DNA of 36,879 bases, from contig UCIT01000048.1 in assembly GCA_900472625.1 (NCBI GenBank), forward strand, positions 1 through 36,879, written 5' to 3'. Positions 1-7,137 of this stretch are shown here, piece after piece. The stretch comes from Hyphomicrobiales bacterium (GTDB lineage Bacteria; Pseudomonadota; Alphaproteobacteria; Rhizobiales; Rhizobiaceae). The notes under the pieces were generated by a model that saw nothing but the letters and a program-made list of their open reading frames with translations, made no database searches and had not been told where the DNA came from. The translations under genes and the position numbers were made by a program. Numbering within the stretch: position 1 is the stretch's first letter; every line of letters starts with the position of its first letter.

Positions 1-16
1 GCGCGGGGCTTTTTTA
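1..16 (+). terminator. 3' end of a probable terminator cut by the window edge
   Basis: The window opens with a GC-rich stretch followed by a run of six T (gcgcggggcttttttattgc), which looks like the descending arm and U-tract of an intrinsic terminator for a plus-strand gene to the left. The ascending arm is outside the window, so this is only a partial observation. Confidence 0.3.
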
Positions 17-52
17 TTGCAGCAGTCTGTCCCGCCGTCGCTGGACGTCCCG

Positions 53-1780
53 TCAGATGCTCGCCTGCACCCGATGCAGACCGGCATAGACGCCATCCTG
101 CATCATCAACTCGTCATGCCGGCCCTCCTCGACGATCCCGTCGGCGGTGAGCACCAGAATCCGGTCGGCATGCCGGACGGTGGAGAGGCGGTGGGCGATG
201 ACGATGGTGGTGCGACCGTTGGCGAGAGTAAGCAGCGCCTGCTGGACCGCTCGTTCGCTTTCATTGTCGAGTGCACTGGTCGCCTCGTCGAAGATCAGGA
301 TGGCCGGATCCTTCAGGAACGCCCGAGCGATCGTCAGTCGCTGTCGCTGACCACCCGACAGCCTGACCCCGCGCTGACCGATATCCGAGCCATAGCCATC
401 GGATAGCGCCATGATGAAATCATGTGCGTTGGCCGCACGTGCCGCCGCCTCCACCTCTCCGTCCGTTGCTTCCGGCCGGCCATAACGCAGGTTTTCCGCC
501 ACCGTGCCGGCGAACAGATAGACATCCTGTTGAACGACGCCGACGTGCCGCCGGAGCGATGTCAGGGTCACATCGCGGATATCGACGCCGTCGATGTGGA
601 TGGAGCCGTCCGCAACATCGTAGAAGCGCGGGATCAATGAGCAGAGCGTACTCTTGCCGACGCCGGACGGACCGACGAGCGCCACGAATTCGCCCGCCCC
701 CACGGTGAGCGACAGATCCCGCAGCACGTGCGGACCATCGGCATCGTATCCGAAGCTGACATTGCGGAAGCGGATTTCCCCTGTTGGTGTCGACATCGGC
801 CGGGCAGTGAGCCGGTCGGTCACGTCAGGAGCGATCTCGAGGATCTCCATGGCCCGCGTAAACCCGGTATAGCCCTCCTGCCAGAGACGCACGAAGTTCG
901 CCAGCCGCTGCACCGGATCGACGAGCACGGCAACGCAGAGCAGGAAGGTCAGGAGATCGGCCACCGTCATCGCCGACGACACGATCCTGATCCCGCCAAC
1001 GATGATGACCAAAAGGGAAATAAGCTGCGCAAAGCTTTCCGTCCCGACGGAAAACCAAGCCTCGCTGCGATAGCCCTCGGCGCGGCTTTGCAGGAAGCGT
1101 CGATTGTGCAACGAAAACCGCTCGCTCTCCAGCGCCTCGTTGGCGAAGGACTGCACCACGCGAATGCCGGCGAGGCTGTCTTCCACCCGCTCGTTGACCC
1201 CAGCGATCTGCTGCTTGCTGGCAGCCAGCGCCCGGTTCATGCGGCGGTTGAAATACAGCGCATAGGCCACCGCCACCGGCGTGATCAGCAGGATCAGCCC
1301 CGCCAGCACCGGATCGATGAAGAACAGCACCAGCATGGCGCCGCCATATTTGAGCACCGCGATCGCGATATCCTCCGGACCGTGGTGGAAGAGTTCGCCG
1401 AGCCACAGCGAATCGCTGGTGATGCGACTCATCAGTTGCCCGGTGCGCTGCCGGTCGTAGAAGCTGAAGGACAGCTTCTGGCAATGTTCGAAAAGCTCCT
1501 GGCGAACGGCCGCCTCGATACGGGCGCCCATCACATGGCCGCGATAATCGACGAAGAAGATCGCGACCATCTGTATCGCCAGAATGGCCAGCATGGCGAC
1601 GCCGACCTCGGCAATCTGCCAGTAGGCGTCCGGCGTGGCTGCCAGATCGGATAGACGGCTGGTGACGATATGGGCGCAGATTGGCAGTGCCACCGCCGTA
1701 GCGGCGACCAGAATTGCGCAGAAGAGATCCGCAACCAGCAGAACCAGATGTGGACGGTAGTAGGAGAAGAATTTGCGCAT
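53..1780 (-). CDS. ABC exporter, fused membrane and ATPase domains
   Basis: About 575 aa half-transporter of the MsbA/BmrA type: an N-terminal six-helix exporter domain in the inner membrane (roughly residues 10-310) fused to a C-terminal ATPase. The ATPase shows Walker A GPSGVGKST (370-378), signature LSGGQ (474-478), Walker B ILIFDE (494-499) and the H-loop His in IVIAHRLS. It should act as a homodimer exporting a lipid, drug or polysaccharide; the substrate cannot be read from the sequence. The reading frame stays open further upstream to 1891, but I prefer the ATG at 1780 because it begins MRKFFSYYRPH, a typical exporter start, whereas the extra 37 residues are Arg/Ser-rich and look non-coding. 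No neighbour hints at the substrate. Confidence 0.9.
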   Translation of the reverse strand: MRKFFSYYRPHLVLLVADLFCAILVAATAVALPICAHIVTSRLSDLAATPDAYWQIAEVGVAMLAILAIQMVAIFFVDYRGHVMGARIEAAVRQELFEHCQKLSFSFYDRQRTGQLMSRITSDSLWLGELFHHGPEDIAIAVLKYGGAMLVLFFIDPVLAGLILLITPVAVAYALYFNRRMNRALAASKQQIAGVNERVEDSLAGIRVVQSFANEALESERFSLHNRRFLQSRAEGYRSEAWFSVGTESFAQLISLLVIIVGGIRIVSSAMTVADLLTFLLCVAVLVDPVQRLANFVRLWQEGYTGFTRAMEILEIAPDVTDRLTARPMSTPTGEIRFRNVSFGYDADGPHVLRDLSLTVGAGEFVALVGPSGVGKSTLCSLIPRFYDVADGSIHIDGVDIRDVTLTSLRRHVGVVQQDVYLFAGTVAENLRYGRPEATDGEVEAAARAANAHDFIMALSDGYGSDIGQRGVRLSGGQRQRLTIARAFLKDPAILIFDEATSALDNESERAVQQALLTLANGRTTIVIAHRLSTVRHADRILVLTADGIVEEGRHDELMMQDGVYAGLHRVQASI

Positions 1781-2332
1781 TCGCGACCGTCTGCGCGCAT
1801 GGGCGCAGGAAGTCGGGTTGCAGCTATAACGTTTCGGGAGGTCGCTATGAAACCGTGCGCTTTTCCTCGCACGAGAGAACGAAATAAGCATGAAGCGGTG
1901 TGTCCTTGTGGATGATGTTTCCTTTCTTGCCGGACAGGTTCGCTCTCATGTCAGTCTCCCAGTGTGGATGAATGGACGCTTCGATTGGACAACAAGCGTA
2001 GCAGATCGGTGGCCGGATCGGAAGCAACAGCGTGAGACGACCGCCGATAGCACGGTTGGCTCACCATTTTCCCCACCGACTGAACCCTATTGGTTCCGGA
2101 TAAACGTTAACGGCCGCCACAACAACGTGCGCGAGTCATTCATCAACGATAAGGGAAGCTGCCCCAGATCGGCACACGGGGACACTTGCAAGCGACCCGC
2201 TGACCGCCATCGTCTTGCTTCGAAACAGGCACGCCGGTCATATTTCGAAACACCCGCCACGCTTAACCTTACCAGCTAACCAATCCATTAGCATCCTGTT
2301 GAAAACGCAGGCGGTTATGGCACTGTTCAGTC
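1781..2332. other. Intergenic region of about 550 bp, no convincing gene
   Basis: Divergent spacer between the ABC exporter (minus) and a small plus-strand gene. Open frames of 60 and 129 codons exist on the two strands, but neither resembles a known family and neither has a good ribosome binding site. A short dyad, gaacc-ctatt-ggttc, lies at 2082-2096. I see no terminator or complete sigma-70 promoter that I would defend. Confidence 0.5.
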
Positions 2333-2557
2333 ATGACAAACATACGCTCTCCAAGATACAGCGCCGAAGATATCGGACGGTCGCGAGAATGCGAAAGCGT
2401 CTGCAAAGGGGCGATAACCGAAGTTGTCCGTCGCGCGATAGCGGCGGGATGGCGTGAAGAGGAAATTGCTCTTCACCTCGCAGATGCAGCAGAAGACTAT
2501 GTCATATACCTGGCAACCAGGCCGAGCCTGAAGCGCATGGCTGCCAACAACAACTGA
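2333..2557 (+). CDS. Small hypothetical protein, 74 aa
   Basis: Unrecognised soluble protein of 74 residues, with no signal peptide or membrane segment. The middle (CKGAITEVVRRAIAAGWREE) and the following acidic stretch are predicted helical, as in many short rhizobial conserved hypotheticals. Codon use favours G/C at third positions in the middle and end. No strong Shine-Dalgarno precedes the ATG. It stands alone, divergent from the ABC exporter. It is probably real, but no function can be proposed. Confidence 0.55.
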   Translation: MTNIRSPRYSAEDIGRSRECESVCKGAITEVVRRAIAAGWREEEIALHLADAAEDYVIYLATRPSLKRMAANNN

Positions 2558-2738
2558 AACGATTATCGCCGGCATTGCGCCGCTGCGAAGCAAGGTTCGC
2601 GAGGGTGAGGAACGCGGCCTTAAAAGCACAAACAGAAGATTGAGTAGAATCATGTGGGGCAAGTCGCTGCCCCGCCCGGTGGCGGTGCCGGCGCCCGAAA
2701 GGGACGCCGGATGTGCTGACTGGAGAGCCGCCGTCGGC

Positions 2739-3584
2739 TCAGGCCTGCGGGCGGTTTCTGAAGGCTTCGGCCTCGGCGTAGAACTTCTTTTCCCACTCCT
2801 TGTGGTTATCGAGCCCTTCGCGAATGAAGGGCGTGAACACAGCAAGGTTCATCAGCGCCCAGTTGACGAAGCGGGCCGGATATCTCAGCGGCTTGTCGAA
2901 ATCGACAAACAGCACCACGCGGGTCTTGTCCGTATGGTTCCACGCCTCGTGCTCGTAGGCGTCGTCGAAGATAAGCGCCTTGCCTTCCTGCCAGTGGCAG
3001 ATTTGGTCCTTGACACGGATCGCCAGCTTGTCGGCCGGCTCCGGCACGATCATGCCGAGGTGCAGGCGCAGCACGCCGTTGTAAGGGCCACGATGCGCCG
3101 GCAGATGCTTGCCGGGCTCGAAGATCGAAAACATGGCCGTCTTCAGACCGGGGATCTTCTGGACCGCAGCCCAGGTCTTCGGGCAAGCCGCAATATTCTG
3201 CTCCGACTTCACGCCGAAGCCGACGAGGAAGAACGTCTTCCAGCCGGAGTCGGTCGAGATCGTCTTCACATCGGTTGAGATATCCTGAAACGTCGGCAAC
3301 TCGCTCTGGCGCACCAGAACCTTGTCGAGTTCCGCCCGGATCTCCGGAAACGCCTTTTCGACCTCGGCCGACCACGGGAAAGTCGCGTTGTCGTAGACCG
3401 GCGGATTGCCGAGCTTGGCATATTTGAAATTCAGCTTTTCCGCCCAGGCGACGATGCCCATGAAGAAACGCGTTACCGGGCTCGGACGGCCCATCGGCGC
3501 AATGCCGGATGTGCCGAAAGTCTGGCTGTCGGGTTTGGAATCGGAGGTTTTGGGGGAGGCGATGTCAGCGGTGCCGTCAGTCAT
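2739..3584 (-). CDS. Aspartyl/asparaginyl beta-hydroxylase family lipid hydroxylase (LpxO/OlsC-like)
   Basis: 281 aa member of the Fe(II)/2-oxoglutarate aspartyl/asparaginyl beta-hydroxylase superfamily. The metal and cosubstrate motif is visible as HRGPYNGVLRLHLGM, followed by DDAYEHEAWNHTDKTRVVL, which holds the second His and the Arg that binds 2-oxoglutarate. In bacteria this branch includes LpxO (lipid A 2-hydroxylase) and the rhizobial ornithine-lipid hydroxylases OlsC/OlsD. The body beginning PSPVTRFFMGIVAWAEKLNFKYAK is typical of that branch. The first ~30 residues are Ser/Thr/Asp-rich and low in complexity, so an internal start (for example Met31) is possible. It is monocistronic by spacing. 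Whether lipid A or an ornithine lipid is the substrate cannot be decided here. Confidence 0.8.
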   Translation of the reverse strand: MTDGTADIASPKTSDSKPDSQTFGTSGIAPMGRPSPVTRFFMGIVAWAEKLNFKYAKLGNPPVYDNATFPWSAEVEKAFPEIRAELDKVLVRQSELPTFQDISTDVKTISTDSGWKTFFLVGFGVKSEQNIAACPKTWAAVQKIPGLKTAMFSIFEPGKHLPAHRGPYNGVLRLHLGMIVPEPADKLAIRVKDQICHWQEGKALIFDDAYEHEAWNHTDKTRVVLFVDFDKPLRYPARFVNWALMNLAVFTPFIREGLDNHKEWEKKFYAEAEAFRNRPQA

Positions 3585-3752
3585 GGATGTTCCAATACGC
3601 GATGCTTAAAACTGTCATACGTCGCTCAGGATATGGATATGACAATCAGTTACGCAAGTCGGGCCCGAACGGATGAGGTCAAATTTGCGTGCGCTGATCA
3701 TCTCCCGCACGACCGTCGATATCGCTCCGCATACGACCGGATGTGCGGAAAA

Positions 3753-4094
3753 TCAATGGGAGACGGATTTCGAAAACAGGTTGACGACAAGCACGCCTGA
3801 AATGATCAGCCCCAGCCCGATGATGGCAGGCATATCCAGGCGCTGCTTGAAATAGACAAGCCCGACCACGGAGATCAGCACCATGCCGAGCGCGCCCCAG
3901 ATCGCGTAGGCGATGCCGACCGGGATCACCTTCAGCGTCAGCGACAGGCAATAGAATGCCACCGCATAGCAGACAACCAGCAGAACCGTCGGCCCCAGCC
4001 GCGTGAACTGCTGCGACATCTGCAGCGCCGTGGTGCCGATGACCTCGAGCACGATTGCCGCAAACAGCAGCGCGTAGACGGCAATCGGTGCCAT
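3753..4094 (-). CDS. Small multidrug resistance (SMR/EmrE-type) transporter
   Basis: 113 aa, four predicted membrane helices spanning nearly the whole protein. The essential membrane-embedded glutamate of SMR transporters is present (Glu17 in IVLEVIGTTALQMS), as is the conserved helix-3 segment YAIWGALGMVLI. Length and motif spacing fit EmrE/QacE proton antiporters that export quaternary ammonium compounds; SugE or guanidinium specificity is less likely but possible. It lies 27 bp downstream of a TetR gene on the same strand, so the two are probably one operon with the repressor first. Confidence 0.9.
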   Translation of the reverse strand: MAPIAVYALLFAAIVLEVIGTTALQMSQQFTRLGPTVLLVVCYAVAFYCLSLTLKVIPVGIAYAIWGALGMVLISVVGLVYFKQRLDMPAIIGLGLIISGVLVVNLFSKSVSH

Positions 4095-4121
4095 TGGACT
4101 ATCCTCTGTGTGAATGGGGAC

Positions 4122-4685
4122 TTATCGACCCGTAAGATCGATCAGGCGGGCGAGCAGCGCCGTGCGGGCTGCATCATCGGTGACGTGGCTGCCCAGCATA
4201 TCAGCCAGCCATAGCCCATCGGCGGCAAAACGAACGATCTGCGCGTCGATGGTCGAATCGGTGCCGACATATTCGTCCGCCCGCTCCTGCACCCATGTGT
4301 TCCAGCGCTGCCGCAGCCGGGGTTCGGCCAAGAGGGCAATCGTCACCTGCGCCCAGTGACCGGCTTCGTCGGGACTGTCCCTCAGCCCCGCCACGGCCAG
4401 CAGATAGGCGCGCGTGAAGCGACCGTGTGGCGCCGGATCATCCAGCATTCGCTGGTCGATATCTGCGTCGAACCGCGCCAGAAGACTGTCGAAAAGCGCG
4501 TCCAGCAGGGCATTCTTGGTCGGAAAATGGTGGAGCAGTCCGCCTTTGCTCACGCCCGATGCACCGGAAACGGCATCGAGCGTAACGGCTCCCATTCCCT
4601 GTTCGCTGGTCAGGCGCGCGGCGACCTCCAGCAGTTGCTGGCGAACGAGGGCTGGCTGCTTGCGGCGGTGATGAGCATCTGACAT
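4122..4685 (-). CDS. TetR-family repressor of the SMR pump
   Basis: 187 aa. The N-terminal TetR HTH is clear: LLEVAARLTSEQGMGAVTLD, then SGVSKGGLLHHFPTKNALLDAL, residues ~17-65. The C-terminal ligand domain is of the short helical type common in SMR-linked regulators. It is followed 27 bp later by the SMR gene, and a dyad resembling a TetR operator lies 14 bp upstream of its start codon, so autoregulation of a two-gene efflux operon is the simplest reading. No Shine-Dalgarno is visible before the ATG at 4685, and the promoter lies very close to it, so the mRNA may be leaderless. Confidence 0.88.
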   Translation of the reverse strand: MSDAHHRRKQPALVRQQLLEVAARLTSEQGMGAVTLDAVSGASGVSKGGLLHHFPTKNALLDALFDSLLARFDADIDQRMLDDPAPHGRFTRAYLLAVAGLRDSPDEAGHWAQVTIALLAEPRLRQRWNTWVQERADEYVGTDSTIDAQIVRFAADGLWLADMLGSHVTDDAARTALLARLIDLTGR

Positions 4686-4687
4686 TC

Positions 4688-4720
4688 ACTATAAAGATAC
4701 CGTCTGGACGGTTTTGTCAA
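4688..4720 (-). promoter_or_regulatory. Promoter and TetR-type operator of the tetR-smr operon
   Basis: On the minus strand a perfect -35 TTGACA (4720-4715) is followed about 18 bp later by an AT-rich -10 (CTTTAT/TATAGT, 4696-4688). Between them lies the dyad accgtc-tg-gacggt at 4699-4712, with perfect 6-bp arms, the size and composition of TetR operators. A repressor bound here would block RNA polymerase. Confidence 0.6.
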
Positions 4721-4839
4721 TGATTATGATTTCCAGGCTTGAGCCGACGCGCCTCAAAATGTCGCGGTAGCCTTCGCTGGTTGCTGTTGCGATCGACGCT
4801 TGGCGGGTGCATGAAGAGCATGCGTGGAAGGGACGGTTT

Positions 4840-5229
4840 GTGAGCGAAGATCTTGTTACACTTTATCAGGCGGTCGGCGGAGAGCCGACGATACGCGCGC
4901 TATCGCGCCGCTTCTATGAACTGATGGACACGCTGCCCGAGGCCAGCCGCGTGCGAGCCGTGCATCCACCCTCGCTGGCGGGGAGTGAAGAGAAGTTCTA
5001 CGAGTACATGACGGGCTATCTCGGTGGCCCGCCGCTCTATATCGACAAGTATGGCCACCCTCGCCTGCGAAGCCGCCACTTCGGCGCTGCCATTGGCCAT
5101 GTCGAACGCGACGAATGGCTGTTGTGCTTCCGGCAAGCCCTGGAAGAGACTGTCGCCAATCCCAAACTGCGCGCCCTGATCCTGCCGCCGATCGAACGGC
5201 TGGCCGACCACATGCAGAACAAGGAATAG
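4840..5229 (+). CDS. Group II truncated hemoglobin (TrHb2)
   Basis: 129 aa from the chosen GTG start. Family landmarks are the B10 Tyr26 in RRFYELMD, the proximal F8 His80 in GHPRLRSRHF, and the G8 Trp93 in DEWLLCF, all diagnostic for class II truncated globins. These bind O2/NO and are usually linked to NO or peroxide detoxification or O2 scavenging in the cytoplasm. The frame extends up to a GTG at 4807, but I take GTG 4840 because GGAAGGGA lies 6 bp before it and the protein then begins MSEDLVTLYQAVGG, as relatives do. The DUF423 gene starts 7 bp downstream, likely in the same transcript. Confidence 0.9.
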   Translation: MSEDLVTLYQAVGGEPTIRALSRRFYELMDTLPEASRVRAVHPPSLAGSEEKFYEYMTGYLGGPPLYIDKYGHPRLRSRHFGAAIGHVERDEWLLCFRQALEETVANPKLRALILPPIERLADHMQNKE

Positions 5230-5236
5230 CTCCAAC

Positions 5237-5611
5237 ATGATGCTCAATCAGCGCCTTCAGCCGTTTTTCCTGGTATTTTCGGGTCTCTTCGGCTGCGCAG
5301 GTGTGGCCTTGGCCGCGGCGGCGTCGCATGCCGGCGGCGACACGCATCTGCTGGCCTCCGCCTCGGCCATGTGCCTCGCGCACGCCCCTGCCCTTCTGGC
5401 GCTGGCGCTCGTAGGGGAACGACTGAAGACCGCTTGGCTGGCCGGACTGCTGCTCGGCATCGGCACACTGCTGTTTGCTGGTGATCTGATAGCGCTTCGC
5501 TTCGCGGGCTCGGGCCTGTTTCCGATGGCAGCGCCAACGGGCGGTTTCGCCATGATGTTCGGCTGGCTGGCGATCACCGCCGGCGCCGTCTTCCGCAAAC
5601 GCGCCGCATAA
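5237..5611 (+). CDS. DUF423 (YgdD-like) inner membrane protein
   Basis: 124 aa with about four hydrophobic helices. The pattern FLVFSGLFGCAGVALAAAASH near the N-terminus, AHAPALLALAL, and GLFPMAAPTGGFAMMFGWLAI near the C-terminus match the DUF423 family of small inner-membrane proteins, whose function is unknown. Two ATGs occur in tandem at the start, with a weak ribosome site in the end of the globin gene. It is convergent with the VOC gene, with only 6 bp between the two stops. Confidence 0.85.
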   Translation: MMLNQRLQPFFLVFSGLFGCAGVALAAAASHAGGDTHLLASASAMCLAHAPALLALALVGERLKTAWLAGLLLGIGTLLFAGDLIALRFAGSGLFPMAAPTGGFAMMFGWLAITAGAVFRKRAA

Positions 5612-5617
5612 ACCGAC

Positions 5618-5989
5618 TTATGCCGGCTGCGGAATCCGGCCGAAGCGCAACAGATTGCCATGCGGGTCGTGGATATGGAACTCTTCCATGTTCCAAGGCC
5701 TGACTGTCATGTCGCTGAGTTTCTCGATACCACGCGCCTTGAATTCCGCGTGCAGCCCACCGATACCGCCGCCGCGCAGGTAGACGGATGTGCGTTCGCA
5801 TAACGATCGATCGTCTGTGCGCCAGAAATGCAATTCCATCTCGTCGCGACGCAGGATCAGGTAGCCCTCGTCCTGATAGACGATTGTCTCGAAGCCAAGT
5901 TTGCCGCGATAAAATGACAGCGTTTCGCCAATGTCGAGCGATGGCAGAACCGGCATAACTTCGATGCGATCAGGGTTCTCAGCCGTCAA
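5618..5989 (-). CDS. VOC/glyoxalase-bleomycin-resistance family protein
   Basis: 123 aa, a single vicinal-oxygen-chelate module pair: LPSLDIGETLSFYRGKLGFE at the N-terminus and EEFHIHDPHGNLLRFG at the C-terminus, the usual spacing of Ble-type drug-binding proteins and small dioxygenase-fold proteins. The substrate is unknown. The start is TTG: the frame has no ATG until codon 12, and a good GAAGGGA ribosome site lies in the last codons of hmuQ, about 9 bp before TTG 5989. It is the last gene of the minus-strand heme operon, 3 bp after hmuQ, which may mean a role with heme or its breakdown products, but that is inference. Confidence 0.82.
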   Translation of the reverse strand: MTAENPDRIEVMPVLPSLDIGETLSFYRGKLGFETIVYQDEGYLILRRDEMELHFWRTDDRSLCERTSVYLRGGGIGGLHAEFKARGIEKLSDMTVRPWNMEEFHIHDPHGNLLRFGRIPQPA

Positions 5990-5992
5990 CCG

Positions 5993-6307
5993 TCAGATCC
6001 CTTCGACGGCCTTGAAACCTTCGAAAACAGGCGGCCCCTTGTACATCGTCTTGCGGTCACCGGCGTTGCGATGGGCGGCGCGGAATTGTTCGGACTTGGT
6101 CCAGTTGAGGAAATCTTCCTCGCTCTGCCAAATCGTGTGAGAGGCGAACAGCGTATATCCCTCGTCAGTATTTTCCTTGCCGCGCAGCAGCCGGAATTCG
6201 ACGAAACCAGGCAACTCGGTGAGGCTCGAATCGCGATTGCGCCATACGCTCTCGAATTCCGTTTCCGATGCGGTGGCGACCTTGAAGCGGTTCATCGCGA
6301 TATACAT
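5993..6307 (-). CDS. hmuQ: IsdG-type heme-degrading monooxygenase HmuQ
   Basis: 104 aa ferredoxin-like (ABM) fold protein beginning MYIAMNRFKV. The IsdG/IsdI catalytic triad positions are filled: Asn6, Trp69 (EDFLNWTKSEQF) and His79 (FRAAHRNAG), with near-identical spacing to the staphylococcal enzymes. Rhizobial and Brucella homologues (HmuQ/BhuQ) open the heme ring in the cytoplasm, releasing iron. It has a GAGGG ribosome site 5 bp before the ATG, 8 bp after the preceding gene. The nearby hmuPSTUV uptake genes supply its substrate, and the operon lies behind an iron-responsive box. Confidence 0.88.
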   Translation of the reverse strand: MYIAMNRFKVATASETEFESVWRNRDSSLTELPGFVEFRLLRGKENTDEGYTLFASHTIWQSEEDFLNWTKSEQFRAAHRNAGDRKTMYKGPPVFEGFKAVEGI

Positions 6308-6315
6308 GCTGACCC

Positions 6316-6621
6316 TCAGGCTTTGCGTTTTCTGTCGGCCTTCAACGCTTTGAAAGCCACCACATTATCGCCGTTCGCGGCATCGCGGCCAAGCGGTTTT
6401 TCGGCCGCTTCACCGGGCATGCGTGCGTCCCAGATCGGAAATTGCTCGACATTGGGATAATCCCGCTGCCGCTCCTCGCGATCCATCATCAGTTCGTAAA
6501 GTTCGGGAACCATGCCGTCACCGTTTTGCGCGGCCAGTTTGTGCAGGCCGATCAACGTATATCCTTCCGGGCGCCTGACGTTGGTCTCGCGCACGTAACC
6601 ACCCTCACGCGTGTCGCTCAT
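6316..6621 (-). CDS. Conserved hypothetical protein of the hmuQ operon, 101 aa
   Basis: I do not recognise a family. The frame is open to 6741, but I start at ATG 6621, which overlaps the stop of the upstream DUF2325 gene in an ATGA arrangement, typical of translational coupling. The protein is soluble and charged, rich in Arg/Glu, with a Tyr/Met segment (MVPELYELMMDREERQ) and a basic tail (KALKADRKRKA). There is no Cys, no signal peptide and no membrane helix. Its position between a Cys-rich DUF2325 protein and HmuQ suggests a role in heme or iron handling; that is inference from context only. Confidence 0.7.
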   Translation of the reverse strand: MSDTREGGYVRETNVRRPEGYTLIGLHKLAAQNGDGMVPELYELMMDREERQRDYPNVEQFPIWDARMPGEAAEKPLGRDAANGDNVVAFKALKADRKRKA

Positions 6622-7025
6622 CGCGCGGCATCTCGCTCGTTCATTGTCGTCAGCGCCCGCTCGAGGCTGGACTTGCTGCCGTTTCTCAGAGGAATGAACG
6701 TCTTGCCAAACTTCTTGCAGCCGGTCTTCACCCGCAGGCAAGCATCGTGGCTGATACAGTCGATGGGGCAGAAGACGCAGTCGACCGAGGGAAGCACCGT
6801 GTCGATCCGCGATACGGCCTCGCGCAGGCCGCCGTCATGATGGATCAGTTCGGCGCCAAAATTGCTGCAGATCTGGCGGAGATGCGCCACCTGGCAGTCA
6901 CGTCCGCCGACGTAGAGAAAGCTGCGGCCATCGAGCTTGGAACGTCCGGAGGCCTCCTGAACCGTGCTCGTATCCGCACTAACGCGGATCTCGCGGTTAG
7001 AACCCTTCTTCGCCTTACGCGCCAT
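6618..7025 (-). CDS. DUF2325 domain protein, Cys-rich, first gene of the hmuQ operon
   Basis: 135 aa. The C-terminal half is a DUF2325 domain: FLYVGGRDCQVAHLRQIC, then VDCVFCPIDCISHDACLRVK and KKFGKTFIPLR. Seven cysteines (44, 53, 83, 86, 90, 96, 103), five of them packed in 83-103, suggest a bound metal, Fe-S cluster or heme. The N-terminal ~30 residues are basic and disordered-looking. It heads a four-gene operon with an ATGA overlap to the next gene, and a TGA-N9-TCA box lies ~90 bp upstream. The molecular function of DUF2325 is unknown; a sensory or carrier role in heme metabolism is only a guess. Confidence 0.8.
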   Translation of the reverse strand: MARKAKKGSNREIRVSADTSTVQEASGRSKLDGRSFLYVGGRDCQVAHLRQICSNFGAELIHHDGGLREAVSRIDTVLPSVDCVFCPIDCISHDACLRVKTGCKKFGKTFIPLRNGSKSSLERALTTMNERDAAR

Positions 7026-7115
7026 TGACCACCCGTTCGCTGATTGCTCGGCACACGATCGCTGCGTGTGTAAGTGGACCTTAGTAAACTTGAATTTTAG
7101 AGTAAAGTATAAAGT

Positions 7116-7130
7116 TGATGATTTTTATCA
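7116..7130. promoter_or_regulatory. Iron-responsive operator (RirA-type IRO) before the hmuQ operon
   Basis: TGA-N9-TCA (tga tgattttta tca) lies in the AT-rich 110-bp gap between the tonB stop and the DUF2325 gene start. This spacing is the IRO consensus bound by RirA in rhizobia. The box suggests repression of the hmuQ operon in iron-replete cells. The motif is short, so position and context carry most of the weight. Confidence 0.5.
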
Positions 7131-7137
7131 TATTTTA

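Noticed and set aside
2081..2108. EcfG-like promoter (tGAACC ... CGTT) in the 550-bp gap
   Set aside because: The first -35 base is wrong and the spacer is 19 bp rather than 16-17.
1890..2279. 129-codon plus-strand frame
   Set aside because: Composition and residue mix (many Arg/Asn/Trp, no hydrophobic core) look non-coding and there is no ribosome site.
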